Counted from the stretch's first letter, positions 29,801 to 39,588 are shown. The stretch: DNA of 64,000 nt from Lachnospiraceae bacterium (GCA_017550165.1 JAFZQH010000020.1:100938-164937); one strand, 5' to 3'. Numbers and translations are program-made. The notes: generated by a model not told the origin, from the letters alone.

Positions 29801-32794
29801 GGCGATGTTGCCGGGATACTTCTCTGCCGCATTCTTAAAGAGAGATACCACAGTCTGGGTCCTGTCGTAATCAGTCTCCGTCCTGTTCCACTCCTTTAAC
29901 TGCTCCACCACTTCATAATCCGCAAGAGACACTTCTCCCACGGTTTCTGCGGTAAGCATCCTGTCCAGTACATTCTGGTAACTCTTAAGGAGGATCCGGA
30001 TGAATTCCTCGGAATAGAGATCGCTTCTGTACTCTGCACGGACATTATACAAGCCCCCCTGCTTATACATCTGGATGGCGATCTGCTCACCGGTGGCATT
30101 ATCCATTAAGGGGATCCTCTCCACAGGCTGGTCTGCAAATCCTCCAAGCTTTAGTATATCTCCCTGATAGACAAAGAGCAGGTCACTGGATATCCCGTAG
30201 GAAACTGCCAGTTCGGAGAAGGGATAGATATCGTTATTCATGCAGCCGATCATCTGCTCCTTTGCCTTGCCGAGATAATCCCGGATCTCCTGGTCTTTTT
30301 CAAAATGAGAATATACCGGCAGGGTCTTTACAAGCATGGCCACGGTCCTTGCGGTACGCAGGGAGTCACGGCCGTTATATATAGTGGTAAATAATGCTTC
30401 ATTACTTCCGGCATATAATCCGGCGCATATTCCGAACGCTGCCGTGGCGAAAATGTTCTCGGTAATATCATATTTTCTGCATAAAGCCTCAACCTCCGAC
30501 GCTTCCAGGGCAAGATCCATGGTCACGCTATGGAAGGCCCTCTCTCCAAGCTTGCGGTTAGGCACAGGCAACGAGTCAACCTCAAGGCCTCCGAAGGTCT
30601 TCTCGTACCATTCTTTTGCCTCGTCATATCTTTCATCCGAACGGAGCTTCTCATCCTCTGCCACCTCAAAGCCGCTATAGGTCTCAGTCTCAAGAGCCTC
30701 GCCCATATATGCCCTTTCTATATCCTTCATGAGCACCAGCATGGAAGCGCCGTCAAAGATAATGTGATGAAGGTCCGTAAATAGGTACTTGTCCTCTTCT
30801 GTCTCAAAAAGCCTTATCCTGAACAGCCTGTCCTTAAGCAGGCGGAAGGGCTGCATCAACTTCGGCATAAGGTCCTTTAAGTCCTTATCGCTTATCTTTT
30901 CAATGGTCTGAGAATAGCTTTCCGCATCATTCCTGTGCTGCAGGGGGTTGCCATCCTCGTCTGCGGAAAGGCGGACCTTGATAAAGGGATGGGCATCTAC
31001 CGCCGCCTCGCAGGCAGCCTTAAGCTTCTCCATGTCAATATCCTTGCCCAGTTTGAGAAGGATGGGATTGTTATAGAGAGCTTCCCCGTCCCTGTTCATT
31101 GACTCTATATATATTCCCATCTGGGATGCTGACAGAGGATATACCTCCTTTTTCTCACGTACTCTTGCGCTGCCTGACGCTATGCATGACTCTGCTATCT
31201 TGCGGGGGGTCCGTCCCGAATAGATCATTTTACTTGAGAGATCCAGTTCGGGGCATGCAGTAACCAGCTTCATGACTCTGATACTGTCCCCTCCCATGGC
31301 AAAGAAGTCGTCATCTATGCCGACACGGTCCATTCCCAGAGCCTCTTCAAAGGCACGGCAGATCATGGACTCCGTCTCATTCTCAGGAGCCGCATATTCA
31401 CTTCTTCTGCTCATGAGATCAGGCTCCGGAAGATTCTTTCTGTCAATTTTATTATTAGCATTCAGCGGGAATTCATCCAAGTGCATGAAGAATGACGGAA
31501 CCATATATTCCGCAAGCTTCCTGGACAGCCCTTCTCTTAAAGTCGCCTCCTCCTGAACTTCTCCGGTATAGTAAGCGCAGAGGGCAACCTGACCCTCGGC
31601 TCCTTTAACAGCCTTGACCACAGCCATATCTATTCCGGGAAGAGCTCGCAGTACATTTTCAATCTCCCCCGGCTCAACGCGCTGTCCGTTGATCTTCACC
31701 ATCCAGTCCTTACGGTTGATGTATAAGAGATTACCGTCGGGAAGCTTCTTAAGGATATCCCCGGTATGGAGCCATCCTCCCCGGAAAAGCTTCTCCGTAG
31801 CTTCGGGGTTCTTGTAATATCCTATGGTGTAGGGACCCTTAGTGCAGTATTCGCCTTCTTCCCCATCCGGCACGGGATTCATGTCATCGTCCAGAAGAGC
31901 CCATACCGTTCCCTCCGGAGGAATTCCTACAGGTGTTGTATCATAGGGCTGCTCAACCAGGAAGGAACATACTGTTCCCATGGTCTCGCTCATTCCGTAA
32001 TTATTAAAGAGCTTATAACCGTCCCTGCTGCACTGGCCTGTAAGACGTTCGCTACCGGTCATGACAAGCTTGAGAGACTGGGCCCTGTTGTGGAAATTAG
32101 ACAGTACAGAGGGGCTTATAAAGCCTACGGTGATATTCTGTTCTTCGTAATAGTCCTCCAGCTTCCTTACATCCCGCATGGTCTCCTCATCCATAAGATG
32201 AACGCAGCCTCCGAAGGTAAGAACCTTATAGACCGCAACTGATGCCACAAAATATAAGGGGGCTCCCATGGCCCATCTCTGGCCTTTGGAATACACTTCG
32301 GGCTTTCCCAGCTGCCTGTTTGCGTAGAGGCCTTCAAAGGTATGGAGTATTCCCTTGGGCATACCCGTAGAGCCCGATGTATAAAGCAGCAGTGCCGTGT
32401 CTTTCTCATCAGAATCGGGGTAAACCTCATCCTCCGAAAGGTCTGTCCCCCGTATCTCATCTATGACATTACCATCAACTATGAAGGGTGCATCACAGTT
32501 CATCGAAATGAATTTAACTCTCTCAGGAGGAAATGATGTTCCCATGGGAACCGCAATATGACCTGACAGCCACACACCGCAGACTGCCGCCGCGAATTCC
32601 ATGGAAGAGTCGAACATGACCGGGATAAAGGACCTCTTACCCAGCTGCTTGTTATTGATCCAGGTGGCAGTACGCCGCATGAGATCACCAAAGGTGGCAT
32701 AATCAGTGATCCTGCTGCCCCCATGGTCAACTATGGCCGGCTCCTCTCCAAAATTCTCGCTTGCCTCACATAACAATTTTAAATACTCATTCAT
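23852..32794 (-). CDS. Three-module nonribosomal peptide synthetase with terminal reductase (A-T-C-A-T-C-A-T-R)
   Basis: A 2980-residue assembly line. Module 1: adenylation about 1-460 (LLLYTSGSTGMPKGI; NNYGMSET; WLHTGD) and carrier (GGDS, Ser504). Module 2: condensation about 550-960 (HHIIFDG, 676-682), adenylation 970-1460 (YTSGSTGVPKGV; GYGPTE), carrier with an atypical GLTS (Ser1507). Module 3: condensation 1565-1990 (HHLIFDG, 1689-1695), adenylation about 2020-2485 (YTSGSTGKPKGV), carrier (GGTS, Ser2531). A thioester reductase from 2612 has TGTVGYLG and YIHSK (Tyr2777/Lys2781). There is no epimerase or thioesterase, so NAD(P)H-dependent release as an aldehyde is expected. The first A domain lacks the FDxS motif with the Asp that holds an alpha-amino group, so a carboxylic acid starter is likely. 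The start directly follows the exporter stop (TAG-ATG) with GGAGG before it. Confidence 0.96.
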   Translation of the reverse strand: MNEYLKLLCEASENFGEEPAIVDHGGSRITDYATFGDLMRRTATWINNKQLGKRSFIPVMFDSSMEFAAAVCGVWLSGHIAVPMGTSFPPERVKFISMNCDAPFIVDGNVIDEIRGTDLSEDEVYPDSDEKDTALLLYTSGSTGMPKGILHTFEGLYANRQLGKPEVYSKGQRWAMGAPLYFVASVAVYKVLTFGGCVHLMDEETMRDVRKLEDYYEEQNITVGFISPSVLSNFHNRAQSLKLVMTGSERLTGQCSRDGYKLFNNYGMSETMGTVCSFLVEQPYDTTPVGIPPEGTVWALLDDDMNPVPDGEEGEYCTKGPYTIGYYKNPEATEKLFRGGWLHTGDILKKLPDGNLLYINRKDWMVKINGQRVEPGEIENVLRALPGIDMAVVKAVKGAEGQVALCAYYTGEVQEEATLREGLSRKLAEYMVPSFFMHLDEFPLNANNKIDRKNLPEPDLMSRRSEYAAPENETESMICRAFEEALGMDRVGIDDDFFAMGGDSIRVMKLVTACPELDLSSKMIYSGRTPRKIAESCIASGSARVREKKEVYPLSASQMGIYIESMNRDGEALYNNPILLKLGKDIDMEKLKAACEAAVDAHPFIKVRLSADEDGNPLQHRNDAESYSQTIEKISDKDLKDLMPKLMQPFRLLKDRLFRIRLFETEEDKYLFTDLHHIIFDGASMLVLMKDIERAYMGEALETETYSGFEVAEDEKLRSDERYDEAKEWYEKTFGGLEVDSLPVPNRKLGERAFHSVTMDLALEASEVEALCRKYDITENIFATAAFGICAGLYAGSNEALFTTIYNGRDSLRTARTVAMLVKTLPVYSHFEKDQEIRDYLGKAKEQMIGCMNNDIYPFSELAVSYGISSDLLFVYQGDILKLGGFADQPVERIPLMDNATGEQIAIQMYKQGGLYNVRAEYRSDLYSEEFIRILLKSYQNVLDRMLTAETVGEVSLADYEVVEQLKEWNRTETDYDRTQTVVSLFKNAAEKYPGNIAVIYEEEALTYKEVDARSDAIAAYIQRSGLGTGDVVSILIPRGIYQVVASLGALKAGCAYQPLDGTYPTERLNFMVNDASAKLLITTEELGSIITEYNGARLTLDEIEALPEGKPTAKVAPEDLFILLYTSGSTGVPKGVKLTHGNLVCFINWYRDYYDLTENDRVGQYASYGFDACMMDMYPALSYGAATCIVPEDMRLDLAFMNEYFIKNKVSLAFMTTQVGRQYAVEMKNPYMRAVSVGGEKLASMDPPKGVELHNGYGPTECTIFSTIYRVTAREDNIPIGKPLSDLKCYVIDAFGHLVPPGALGELLIAGPHVGVEYLGRPDKTAEVFVSNPFDGGEYEKAYKTGDVVRFRTDGEIEFIGRRDGQVKIHGFRIELSEVEAVIRDYEGVRNAAVVAKDLGADGKAIAAYYVSDAKIDPADIAAFIRERKPPYMVPASLMQIDVIPLNQNGKVNKAKLPEPVFTPVEEDTSHVDNVLETELKKVIGEAINMEEPPLNTPLEYLGLTSLGTIRLSTKLFKRFGVNINVKEFKDITITGIENIILNEWLKGGVTVKGDTPEEEDMDAVPLSAAQMGVYLDCMKQPDSSAYNIPSVMVFDAGTDPERLTRAVGEILMAHPSVFVHFDIVDNQVMAVKDEAVIPEIPLLEMTEDEVLEYQQSFVKPFHLNRGPLFEASIVKTPEAVRLYTDFHHLIFDGFSMNIFLKNMETAMKGEGKGPEKESASYFTYARNQKEMLSGERSAEYEEYFGKLLENFESSTELPGLISSTDAAGEKAFLYQRLDERTLKKACGDIGTTEASFCLAALDYTLARLTASDNVYISTISSGRSDVRFSDTFGMFVNTIPLAAVLSDGTTGEFVKEVAGGFDKALEHENYPFAEIAGKWGLSVNVMYEYQRGVVEKPDIPGLVRVQGFEPVQTKFGITVRIVDRDNEPAVEVEYNNAAYTKKTVEDFIRSYYIAINEFAKHIREKVRSISLLDEERAALLDSFRERPVKPDIPSDVLFHSGIERFAKEKPDHPAIRAVDGDYTYKELDETANRVANALIGRGVKKGDRLVLLMPRTAEFFFALYGVLKAGATYIPCDPNYPVERIRHIIDDSKAAYIITTQERIGRFKDRKALDIRSLVIEDNVSKPDVEISQDDLAYMIYTSGSTGKPKGVMLKHRGIVNYVTNTPGNILVNGMVGKGHVLTAVTTFSFDFSIKEWGMPLFNGLTLSVAGDDEINDASKLAARMKATGTDVFGSTPSRIMTLMESEEFKSALENCKVLICGGEKYPEALLKALKEGGKGDRLIFNTYGPTETTVSSNTQELSESDTVNAGPPLPGVREYIVDNDGNKVPPGVIGELYIGGLGVATGYNELPEMTADRFIDYHGERVYKSGDYARWTADGNVEIIGRRDNQIKLRGLRIELDEVESVLSSVSGIGRATVRIEKINGIEHLCAWFTADHPVDIGELKKELGRTLTNYMVPTAYMQLEEMPVTPNGKLDMKSLPIPELYRSGDAAKASTPAEQAFCDIFSELLHVEDVGVNEDFFDLGGTSLLVTNVVIEAGTRGYNISFGDVFDNPTPGSLAALTGDGLPGNAGGAGKAGEKDIRDYDYDRINGLLKKNTLEGFKSGALRETGTVLLTGTVGYLGIHVLHELLSETDGVIYCLHRSQADTDATERLKRLYFYYFDTDISGLVGKRLMITDGDVTDPGTFEQLAGCGIDTVINCAAVVKHFASGTIIEDVNVGGAVNLIDFCLKTGAAMIQTSTMSVVTSAYKDNLEQGFEPDEQSLYFEQVLDNKYIHSKFLAERAVLEAVAEKGLKGKILRFGNLAARHSDGEFQINFDSNSAMGRLRAFSMLGCATFDQLDGTMEFSPIDAVAKALVLLTRTPDDCTVFHVFNNQSISMEGIFHELSQLGYPIRYVERPEFAKAFSEAQKDPAKATELTSIMAYMQSPGGREQIRLQRKCEYTMQVLYRLGFRWPVTTWDYIQRFVSALSGLGYFDE

Positions 32795-34567
32795 CTATTC
32801 ATCCTCCATGCAAAGATCAAGTTCGATTACTGTATTATTAAGGCTGATAGCCCTTACATAGGTCATCTTTACAGCCAGTTTCCGGATCAGTTCAAGTCCC
32901 CTTATATCATATTCCTCATGCTCTTTTGGAACGTACTCCACCGGATTGAAGGGGATCCCGTCGTCCCTGAACCTTAGGTAATACTTGCCCTTGTTCTCCG
33001 AAAGGCACACGTCTATGGTCTTATTATCCGAATCCGGATATCCGTAGCGGCCGATATTGGATATGATCTCCTCTGTGGCAATCCCCAGTGACTGTGCCTT
33101 GTCGGAGGGTATATTCTCCTCAATGCACCTGTCGATCACCTTCTGTGAAACCTTAACAGCCGTTTCATCGCTTCCCCGTATGGTCAGGCTGCATATTTCA
33201 CTGCTGTTATGGTCCGGGATGGCCATGAAGCCTTTTTGGGGTACTTTACCCATCTTCTGCATGATGAGCCGGATAAGGTTCAAGACCGCAAAGGACAGGA
33301 GTTCGCTGGCTATGATAGCCGCAAACAGCCCCAGAAAACCGAAAACTTTCATAAATACCAGCATCAGGGGCACTTTAAATATCAAAAGCTGCATGGTGCT
33401 GCTTGCAGTAGACAGAAAGGTTTGGCCGGTAGTCCTGTAATAATTCTGTGATACGGCATTAAGGATAAAGAAGCCGAAGCTTAAGGAGAATATCCGAAGA
33501 CCCGTAAGCAGGTCCGGTCTGACCGCTTCATTATCAAATCCGTACATGGCCGCCAGAGCTCCCGGAACGGCAATAAATACCACCATTATCACAGCCCCGG
33601 TCAAGAGGGCGATCTTTAATACCCGGGACAGGACGCTCCTCATGCCGTAGTAATCCTTCTCACCGAAGAGTACTCCCGCCACGGCGGCAATAACCGAGGA
33701 TATACCGTTCAAAAACATCTGGACGATAAGCTGGGTATTATTGGCCACCGCATATGCGGAAAAATACCCGCCTCCCAGAGTTCTCAATACGCTTGAATTG
33801 ATGATACCCACGCTCAGAACAGTCATTATAAGATATGCCAGGTTGGGAAAACCGTTCTTACAGGTAAGCCCGATCAGATCCTTGTGGGCAATGAGCCCGG
33901 ACAGTTTCGGACGTACCATCCTGTTCTTACTCTTATAATACATGGGAAGAAAAATGAGTCCCGAGACAATGTAGCCCAGAACAGTGGACAAAGCAGCCCC
34001 CGTGATACCCAGCGGGGTGAATCTTACAAGGATATAATCAAAGACCAGATTGACTGCATTGGAAGTTATATGCATCCTTGCCGACATGGCCGCATGATTA
34101 TCTATATTGATGAGATATGCCATTACCAGAACGAATGAGATCACAGGCATACCATACGAATACACGGTGGTTATACTGCCGATCATATCCGCCAATTCAC
34201 CGGAGGCTCCCGTCAGACCGATAAATGACGGGATCAGGAAGGGTGAGATGAAGGTGAAAATGATAGGGTAGACAAGGCTCCCTGCCATACAAAAGCCCAT
34301 GACCCTGGCGGCATTATCTGTATCTCTCCTTCCCAGAAGGACAGCCATGGTCACGGCGCCTCCGGAACCCAGCAGGATGGCCGCGGCCTGGAGGACATAG
34401 AGATAGGGCGTAGATGCGCTTACCGCACTGTTGCCTATGCTTCCGATGAGGTTACCCACTATCATGGCATCCACAACGTTGCCCAGCTGAAGGGCAACCG
34501 TGGTCATAACCCCGGTAAGCATATACTGATATATCTTTCTTTTGACAAGATCATCATTTCTTTCCAT
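32795..34567 (-). CDS. MATE-family transporter fused to an RsbW/SpoIIAB-like ATPase domain
   Basis: A 590-residue protein. Residues about 15-440 form a 12-helix MATE antiporter (QLGNVVDAMIVGNLIGSIGN, then GGAVTMAVLLGRRD near residue 90). Residues about 455-590 form a soluble GHKL ATP-binding domain of the anti-sigma kinase type: N box ATEEIISNIGRYGY, G1 FRDDGIPFNP, G2 EEYDIRGLELIRKLA. All nucleotide-binding boxes look intact. It ends directly against the NRPS start codon, so it is a strong candidate exporter or self-protection protein for the NRPS product. GGGGG lies 7-8 nt before the ATG at 34567; an earlier in-frame ATG at 34612 has no RBS. The ATPase may sense or modify a partner, but no partner is visible nearby. 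Confidence 0.93.
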   Translation of the reverse strand: MERNDDLVKRKIYQYMLTGVMTTVALQLGNVVDAMIVGNLIGSIGNSAVSASTPYLYVLQAAAILLGSGGAVTMAVLLGRRDTDNAARVMGFCMAGSLVYPIIFTFISPFLIPSFIGLTGASGELADMIGSITTVYSYGMPVISFVLVMAYLINIDNHAAMSARMHITSNAVNLVFDYILVRFTPLGITGAALSTVLGYIVSGLIFLPMYYKSKNRMVRPKLSGLIAHKDLIGLTCKNGFPNLAYLIMTVLSVGIINSSVLRTLGGGYFSAYAVANNTQLIVQMFLNGISSVIAAVAGVLFGEKDYYGMRSVLSRVLKIALLTGAVIMVVFIAVPGALAAMYGFDNEAVRPDLLTGLRIFSLSFGFFILNAVSQNYYRTTGQTFLSTASSTMQLLIFKVPLMLVFMKVFGFLGLFAAIIASELLSFAVLNLIRLIMQKMGKVPQKGFMAIPDHNSSEICSLTIRGSDETAVKVSQKVIDRCIEENIPSDKAQSLGIATEEIISNIGRYGYPDSDNKTIDVCLSENKGKYYLRFRDDGIPFNPVEYVPKEHEEYDIRGLELIRKLAVKMTYVRAISLNNTVIELDLCMEDE

Positions 34568-34640
34568 CAATATCCCCCTGAGATAATACCCCCTATTTAT
34601 AAATAGTAACATATTTGATGGAAAACAACAACGTAAGGCA

Positions 34641-34659
34641 AAAGACCCGGGAGGCGGGT
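34641..34659 (-). terminator. Possible weak terminator after uvrA
   Basis: On the minus strand ACCCG-CCTCC-CGGGT (34659-34645) is followed by a short CTTT directly after the uvrA stop. The stem is only 5 bp and the T-run is short, so read-through into the exporter-NRPS pair is possible. Confidence 0.35.
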
Positions 34660-37509
34660 TTATTTCAGGTACTTCTTAATGTAGGCACCGGTGTAGGATT
34701 GTTTGCATTTTGCCACCTTCTCCGGCGTGCCTGTGGCAATGACCGTTCCTCCCCCGTCTCCTCCGTCGGGTCCCATGTCTATGATGTAATCAGCCGTTTT
34801 GATAACGTCCAGGTTATGTTCTATGACAACTACGGTATTACCCTCATCCGCAAAACGCTGGAGGATATCCACCAGCTTATGGACGTCGGCAAAATGGAGT
34901 CCCGTCGTGGGCTCGTCCAGGATGTATATGGTCTTGCCCGTGCTCCTCTTGGATAATTCCGTGGCAAGTTTGATCCTCTGGGCTTCTCCCCCGGACAGGG
35001 TGGTGGAGGGCTGTCCCAGCTTGATATAGGAAAGTCCCACGTCATTCAGGGTGGAGATCTTCCTGTATATGGAGGGCACGTTCTCAAAGAATTCCGTAGC
35101 CTCCTCCACCGTCATCTCCAGTACATCATATATATTCTTACCCTTGTATCTCACCTCAAGGGTCTCTCTGTTGTAACGCTTACCTCCGCATACTTCACAG
35201 GGTACATAAACATCCGGGAGAAAATGCATCTCGATCTTGATGATACCGTCTCCGTTGCAGGCTTCACACCTTCCTCCCTTGACATTGAAGCTGAATCTTC
35301 CCTTGGTGTACCCTCTCTCCTTGGCATCATTGGTAGATGCAAACAGGTCTCTGATATGGTCAAAAACACCCGTATATGTAGCAGGATTGGATCTGGGGGT
35401 TCGGCCTATAGGCGACTGGTCAATATCTATAACCTTATCCAGTTGCTCTATCCCTTCGATTCCCTTATGCTTTCCCGCAATTATCCTTGCCCTGTTAAGC
35501 TTTCTGGCCAGAGTCTTATACAGTATCTCATTGACCAGGGAGCTCTTGCCTGACCCGGACACCCCGGTGACACAGGTAAATACGCCTACGGGAAATGAAA
35601 CATCTATATCTTTAAGATTATTCTCTTCCGCTCCCCTGACGGTGATATAACCCTTTGGTTTCCGTCTCTTCTCCGGAACAGGTATGGTAATCCTGTGACT
35701 TAAGTAGGCTCCGGTGATGGATTCGGGGCATGCCATGATATCCTCCGCTGTACCCTGAGCCACCACTTCTCCGCCGTGGCTTCCTGCGCCGGGACCTATG
35801 TCGACTATATGATCTGCCGCCATCATGGTGTCTTCATCGTGCTCCACCACTATAAGGGTATTACCCAGATCACGCAGATATTTCAGGGTGTTGAGCAGTT
35901 TATCATTATCCTTCTGATGAAGCCCTATGCTGGGCTCATCAAGGATGTAGGCAACTCCCACAAGTCCGGATCCTATCTGTGTTGCAAGCCGGATCCTCTG
36001 GGCCTCTCCGCCGGAAAGGGTAGCCGTAGCCCTGGACAGAGTAAGATAATCAAGCCCCACGTCAATAAGAAAACGGATCCTTGCCCTTATCTCTTTTAAA
36101 ACCTGATGGCCGATCTTCTCCTGACGTTCTGTCAAATCCATATTCTGAAGATAATCATTAAGATCCTTCACTGACATGGATGTGATCTCATAAATGTTCT
36201 TCCCGGATACGGTAACACCCAGGGAGGTCTTCTTCAGGCGTTGGCCGTTACACTCCGGGCAGGGGGATATCCTCATGAACTCTTCATATTCCTGTTTTAA
36301 GGTCTCTGAAGCAGTCTCTCTGTATCTCCTTTCAACGTTCTTAACCAGCCCCTCGAAGGCTATGTCATAAACACCACGCCCTCTCTGTCCGGTATAGCGG
36401 ACCTTAACCTTATATCCTCCGGTACCGTTAACTATAAGGCTCTTAACCCTGTCAGGATAATCCTCAAAGGGGGTATCAAGGTCAAAACCATACTCTTCTG
36501 CCATGGCTGAAAGAAGAGCATTAGAGAAACTGTCTTTCTTGGAACTGGACTGCCAGCCGGGAGCAACGATGGCTCCTTGGGAAATGCTTAAAGAAGGATC
36601 CGGGATCATCAACTCCTCCGCGAACTCCATCTTATATCCCAGGCCGAAGCATACGGGACATGCTCCGAAGGGATTGTTAAATGAAAAACTCCTGGGCTCC
36701 AGTTCATCCATGCTGATATCACAGTCGCTGCAGGCATAGTTCATGCTGAAATTAAGGGAATCACCGTCTACGATGTCAACACGCATGATCCCGTCCGTGA
36801 GCTTCATGATATTCTCGATGGAATCCGTAAGGCGCTTTTCAATCCCCTCTTTAACCGAAATACGGTCCACCACTATCTCTATGTTATGCTTTATATTCTT
36901 ATCAAGTTCAATATTTTCCGAAAGCTCGTACATATTCCCGTCTACCATGACACGGACATAGCCGCTCCTCTTGGCCTGTTCAAGGACCTTGGCGTGGGTT
37001 CCCTTGCGCCCCCTTACCACAGGTGCCAGGAGCTGCAGCCTGGTCTTCTCGGGAAGTTCCAGAAGCTGGTCTACCATCTGGTCTATGGTCTGGCGCTTGA
37101 TCTCCTTGCCGCAATTCGGGCAGTGCGGAATACCTATACGGGCATAAAGCAACCTGAAATAATCATAAACCTCAGTAACTGTCCCCACGGTAGATCTGGG
37201 ATTCCTGTTAGTAGACTTCTGGTCAATGGAAATGGCCGGTGACAGTCCTTCTATCTTCTCCACATTAGGCTTCTCCATCTGTCCCAGGAACTGACGGGCA
37301 TAAGAAGACAGAGACTCCATATATCTCCTCTGTCCTTCAGCATATATGGTATCAAAGGCAAGGGATGACTTCCCCGATCCGGAAAGCCCCGTCAGGACCA
37401 CCAGCTTATTCCTGGGAATATCAACATCCAGGTGCTTTAAGTTATGCTCCGCTGCTCCCCTTATCCTTATTAATTCTTTTTCCTTCTCCCAGTCTATTGC
37501 CTTTCCCAT
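34660..37509 (-). CDS. uvrA: Excinuclease ABC subunit A
   Basis: UvrA finds bulky DNA lesions and loads UvrB. The 949-residue protein has two ABC modules: Walker [17 protein letters not shown] near residue 38 and [16 protein letters not shown] near 640; signatures [19 protein letters not shown] and [15 protein letters not shown]. It has two of the zinc modules ([38 protein letters not shown], split here: CEACNGDG and CEVCGG) plus [19 protein letters not shown]. Length is normal. It begins 2 nt after the uvrB stop and shares the SOS-type promoter. Confidence 0.98.
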   Translation of the reverse strand: MGKAIDWEKEKELIRIRGAAEHNLKHLDVDIPRNKLVVLTGLSGSGKSSLAFDTIYAEGQRRYMESLSSYARQFLGQMEKPNVEKIEGLSPAISIDQKSTNRNPRSTVGTVTEVYDYFRLLYARIGIPHCPNCGKEIKRQTIDQMVDQLLELPEKTRLQLLAPVVRGRKGTHAKVLEQAKRSGYVRVMVDGNMYELSENIELDKNIKHNIEIVVDRISVKEGIEKRLTDSIENIMKLTDGIMRVDIVDGDSLNFSMNYACSDCDISMDELEPRSFSFNNPFGACPVCFGLGYKMEFAEELMIPDPSLSISQGAIVAPGWQSSSKKDSFSNALLSAMAEEYGFDLDTPFEDYPDRVKSLIVNGTGGYKVKVRYTGQRGRGVYDIAFEGLVKNVERRYRETASETLKQEYEEFMRISPCPECNGQRLKKTSLGVTVSGKNIYEITSMSVKDLNDYLQNMDLTERQEKIGHQVLKEIRARIRFLIDVGLDYLTLSRATATLSGGEAQRIRLATQIGSGLVGVAYILDEPSIGLHQKDNDKLLNTLKYLRDLGNTLIVVEHDEDTMMAADHIVDIGPGAGSHGGEVVAQGTAEDIMACPESITGAYLSHRITIPVPEKRRKPKGYITVRGAEENNLKDIDVSFPVGVFTCVTGVSGSGKSSLVNEILYKTLARKLNRARIIAGKHKGIEGIEQLDKVIDIDQSPIGRTPRSNPATYTGVFDHIRDLFASTNDAKERGYTKGRFSFNVKGGRCEACNGDGIIKIEMHFLPDVYVPCEVCGGKRYNRETLEVRYKGKNIYDVLEMTVEEATEFFENVPSIYRKISTLNDVGLSYIKLGQPSTTLSGGEAQRIKLATELSKRSTGKTIYILDEPTTGLHFADVHKLVDILQRFADEGNTVVVIEHNLDVIKTADYIIDMGPDGGDGGGTVIATGTPEKVAKCKQSYTGAYIKKYLK

Positions 37510-37511
37510 CT

Positions 37512-39500
37512 TTACTTATCCTCAAGCGAAAGCAGATTCTGCTTCAATTCTATCAAACGATCCCTGAGCTCCGCTGCCGTCTCAAAATCAAGATCGGCTG
37601 CTGCTCTCTTCATCTTCTTGGTAACCTTATCTACAAGCTTCTCCAGTTCCTTCTTATCCATGGATTCGGGATCTTTCCTGAACTCGAAGTTCTCCTTCTC
37701 TATCTTCTTGGAGATACTGATCAGATCTCTTACTGCCTTCTTCACCGTCTCCGGTGTGATACCGTGTTCTTTATTATAGGCATCCTGAAGGGCTCTTCTT
37801 CTGTTGGTCTCATCAATGGCGATCTTCATGGAATCCGTGACCGTATCGGCATACATTATGACATGTCCCTCGCTGTTACGGGCAGCACGTCCCACCGTCT
37901 GTATCAGAGCCGTGGCAGAACGCAGAAATCCCTCCTTGTCCGCGTCAAGGACCGCCACAAGGGTTATCTCAGGAATATCAAGGCCTTCCCGGAGCAAATT
38001 GATCCCCACCAGCACATCAAATACATCGAGACGCATATCCCTTATGATCTCTGCCCTCTCCAGGGCATCGATATCGGCATGCATATACTTGACCCTTATC
38101 CCCACCTCTCTCAGATAGGTTGTAAGGTCTTCAGCCATCTTCTTGGTAAGGGTGGTTATAAGGACCTTGTTGCCCCCCTTGGTCTCCTTATTGATCTCGG
38201 ATATAAGGTCATCTATCTGTCCCTCAACGGGGCGTACGTCAATAACGGGATCCAGCAACCCCGTAGGCCGTATGATCTGCTCGGTACGCAGCAGTTCATG
38301 TTCTTCCTCGTATATATTAGGAGTAGCCGACACGAACATCATCTGGTCTATCTTGCTCTCAAACTCCTCAAAATTCAGGGGTCTGTTATCCAAGGCCGAG
38401 GGAAGCCTGAAGCCGTAATCCACCAAAGTGGTCTTCCTGGATCTGTCCCCGTTGTACATGCCCCTGACCTGAGGGATGGTGATATGGGACTCGTCCACTA
38501 TTATAAGGTAATCATCCGTAAAATAGTCCATCAGGGTATAGGGCGGCGTCCCCGGGGCAAGTCCTGCCATATGCCTGGAATAGTTCTCTATCCCGGAACA
38601 AAAGCCCGTCTCCCGGAGCATCTCTATATCAAACCTGGTCCGCTCGGATATCCTCTGAGCCTCCAGCAGCTTATCATTGCTCTTAAAGTAACGTATCCTC
38701 TCCTCCAGCTCCTCCTCTATAGCCGCTATGGCGATCTCTATCCTCTCGGGGGGCACTACATAATGGGACGCCGGTGTAATGGCGGCATATGTCAGACGGC
38801 AGAGTATCTCTCCCGTAAGAACATCCACCTCGGTAATGCGGTCGATCTCGTCCCCGAAGAATTCCACCCGGATGGCCTTCTCACCGTAGTTGGCCGGAAA
38901 GATCTCCAGAACATCTCCCCTGGCCCTGAAGGTCCCCCTCCTGAACTCCATCTCACTTCTGGTATACTGGATCCCCACCAGCTGACGGATCACCTCATCA
39001 CGGCCTATCTCCATACCGGGACGCAGGGAGATCATAAGATTGATATAATCCGTGGGGCTACCCAGACCGTATATACAGGAAACACTGGATACCACTATGA
39101 CATCCCTTCTCTCCGTCAGAGAGGATGTGGCAGAGAGGCGGAGCTTATCTATCTCATCATTGGTAGAGGAATCCTTGGCTATGTATGTATCGGTGGAGGG
39201 AACATACGCCTCCGGCTGATAATAATCATAATAGGACACAAAATACTCCACGGCATTCTCAGGGAAAAACTCCTTGAATTCACCGTAGAGCTGGGCTGCC
39301 AGCGTCTTATTATGGGCAATGACAAGAGTGGGCTTATTAAGCGCCTCTATGACGTTGGCCATGGTAAATGTCTTGCCTGATCCGGTAACTCCCAGCAGGG
39401 TCTGAAACTGGTTACCTGACCTGAAACCGTCAACCAGTTCTTTGATGGCCCGGGGCTGATCACCGGTGGGCTTATATTCCGAATGAAGCTTAAAATCCAT
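37512..39500 (-). CDS. uvrB: Excinuclease ABC subunit B
   Basis: UvrB verifies lesions and recruits UvrC. The 662-residue protein has Walker [20 protein letters not shown], the beta-hairpin region [33 protein letters not shown], helicase motifs ([13 protein letters not shown]: [19 protein letters not shown]) and the C-terminal UVR domain ([20 protein letters not shown]). It is transcribed with uvrA. A LexA-type box lies 77 nt upstream of the start and a TATAAT at 39531-39526. Confidence 0.98.
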   Translation of the reverse strand: MDFKLHSEYKPTGDQPRAIKELVDGFRSGNQFQTLLGVTGSGKTFTMANVIEALNKPTLVIAHNKTLAAQLYGEFKEFFPENAVEYFVSYYDYYQPEAYVPSTDTYIAKDSSTNDEIDKLRLSATSSLTERRDVIVVSSVSCIYGLGSPTDYINLMISLRPGMEIGRDEVIRQLVGIQYTRSEMEFRRGTFRARGDVLEIFPANYGEKAIRVEFFGDEIDRITEVDVLTGEILCRLTYAAITPASHYVVPPERIEIAIAAIEEELEERIRYFKSNDKLLEAQRISERTRFDIEMLRETGFCSGIENYSRHMAGLAPGTPPYTLMDYFTDDYLIIVDESHITIPQVRGMYNGDRSRKTTLVDYGFRLPSALDNRPLNFEEFESKIDQMMFVSATPNIYEEEHELLRTEQIIRPTGLLDPVIDVRPVEGQIDDLISEINKETKGGNKVLITTLTKKMAEDLTTYLREVGIRVKYMHADIDALERAEIIRDMRLDVFDVLVGINLLREGLDIPEITLVAVLDADKEGFLRSATALIQTVGRAARNSEGHVIMYADTVTDSMKIAIDETNRRRALQDAYNKEHGITPETVKKAVRDLISISKKIEKENFEFRKDPESMDKKELEKLVDKVTKKMKRAAADLDFETAAELRDRLIELKQNLLSLEDK

Positions 39501-39576
39501 TATCCGGTTCCTCTTAAAGACCTACATTATATGGAAGTAGCATAACATTTTTCAGGGCCTTTGTCCATAGATTTAA

Positions 39577-39588
39577 GAACAAATGTTC
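39577..39588. promoter_or_regulatory. LexA (SOS) box upstream of uvrB
   Basis: GAAC-AAAT-GTTC is a perfect match to the Gram-positive LexA/DinR core GAACN4GTTC. It lies 77 nt before the uvrB start and about 45 nt upstream of the uvrB -10 hexamer TATAAT (39531-39526). LexA control of uvrBA is established in Bacillus and Clostridium relatives. Confidence 0.85.

Noticed and set aside
37365..39380. 671-codon open frame on the plus strand opposite uvrB and the end of uvrA
   Set aside because: Antisense to uvrB, with low-complexity, His/Leu/Gly-rich translation, no RBS and no family resemblance; it is a codon-bias shadow.
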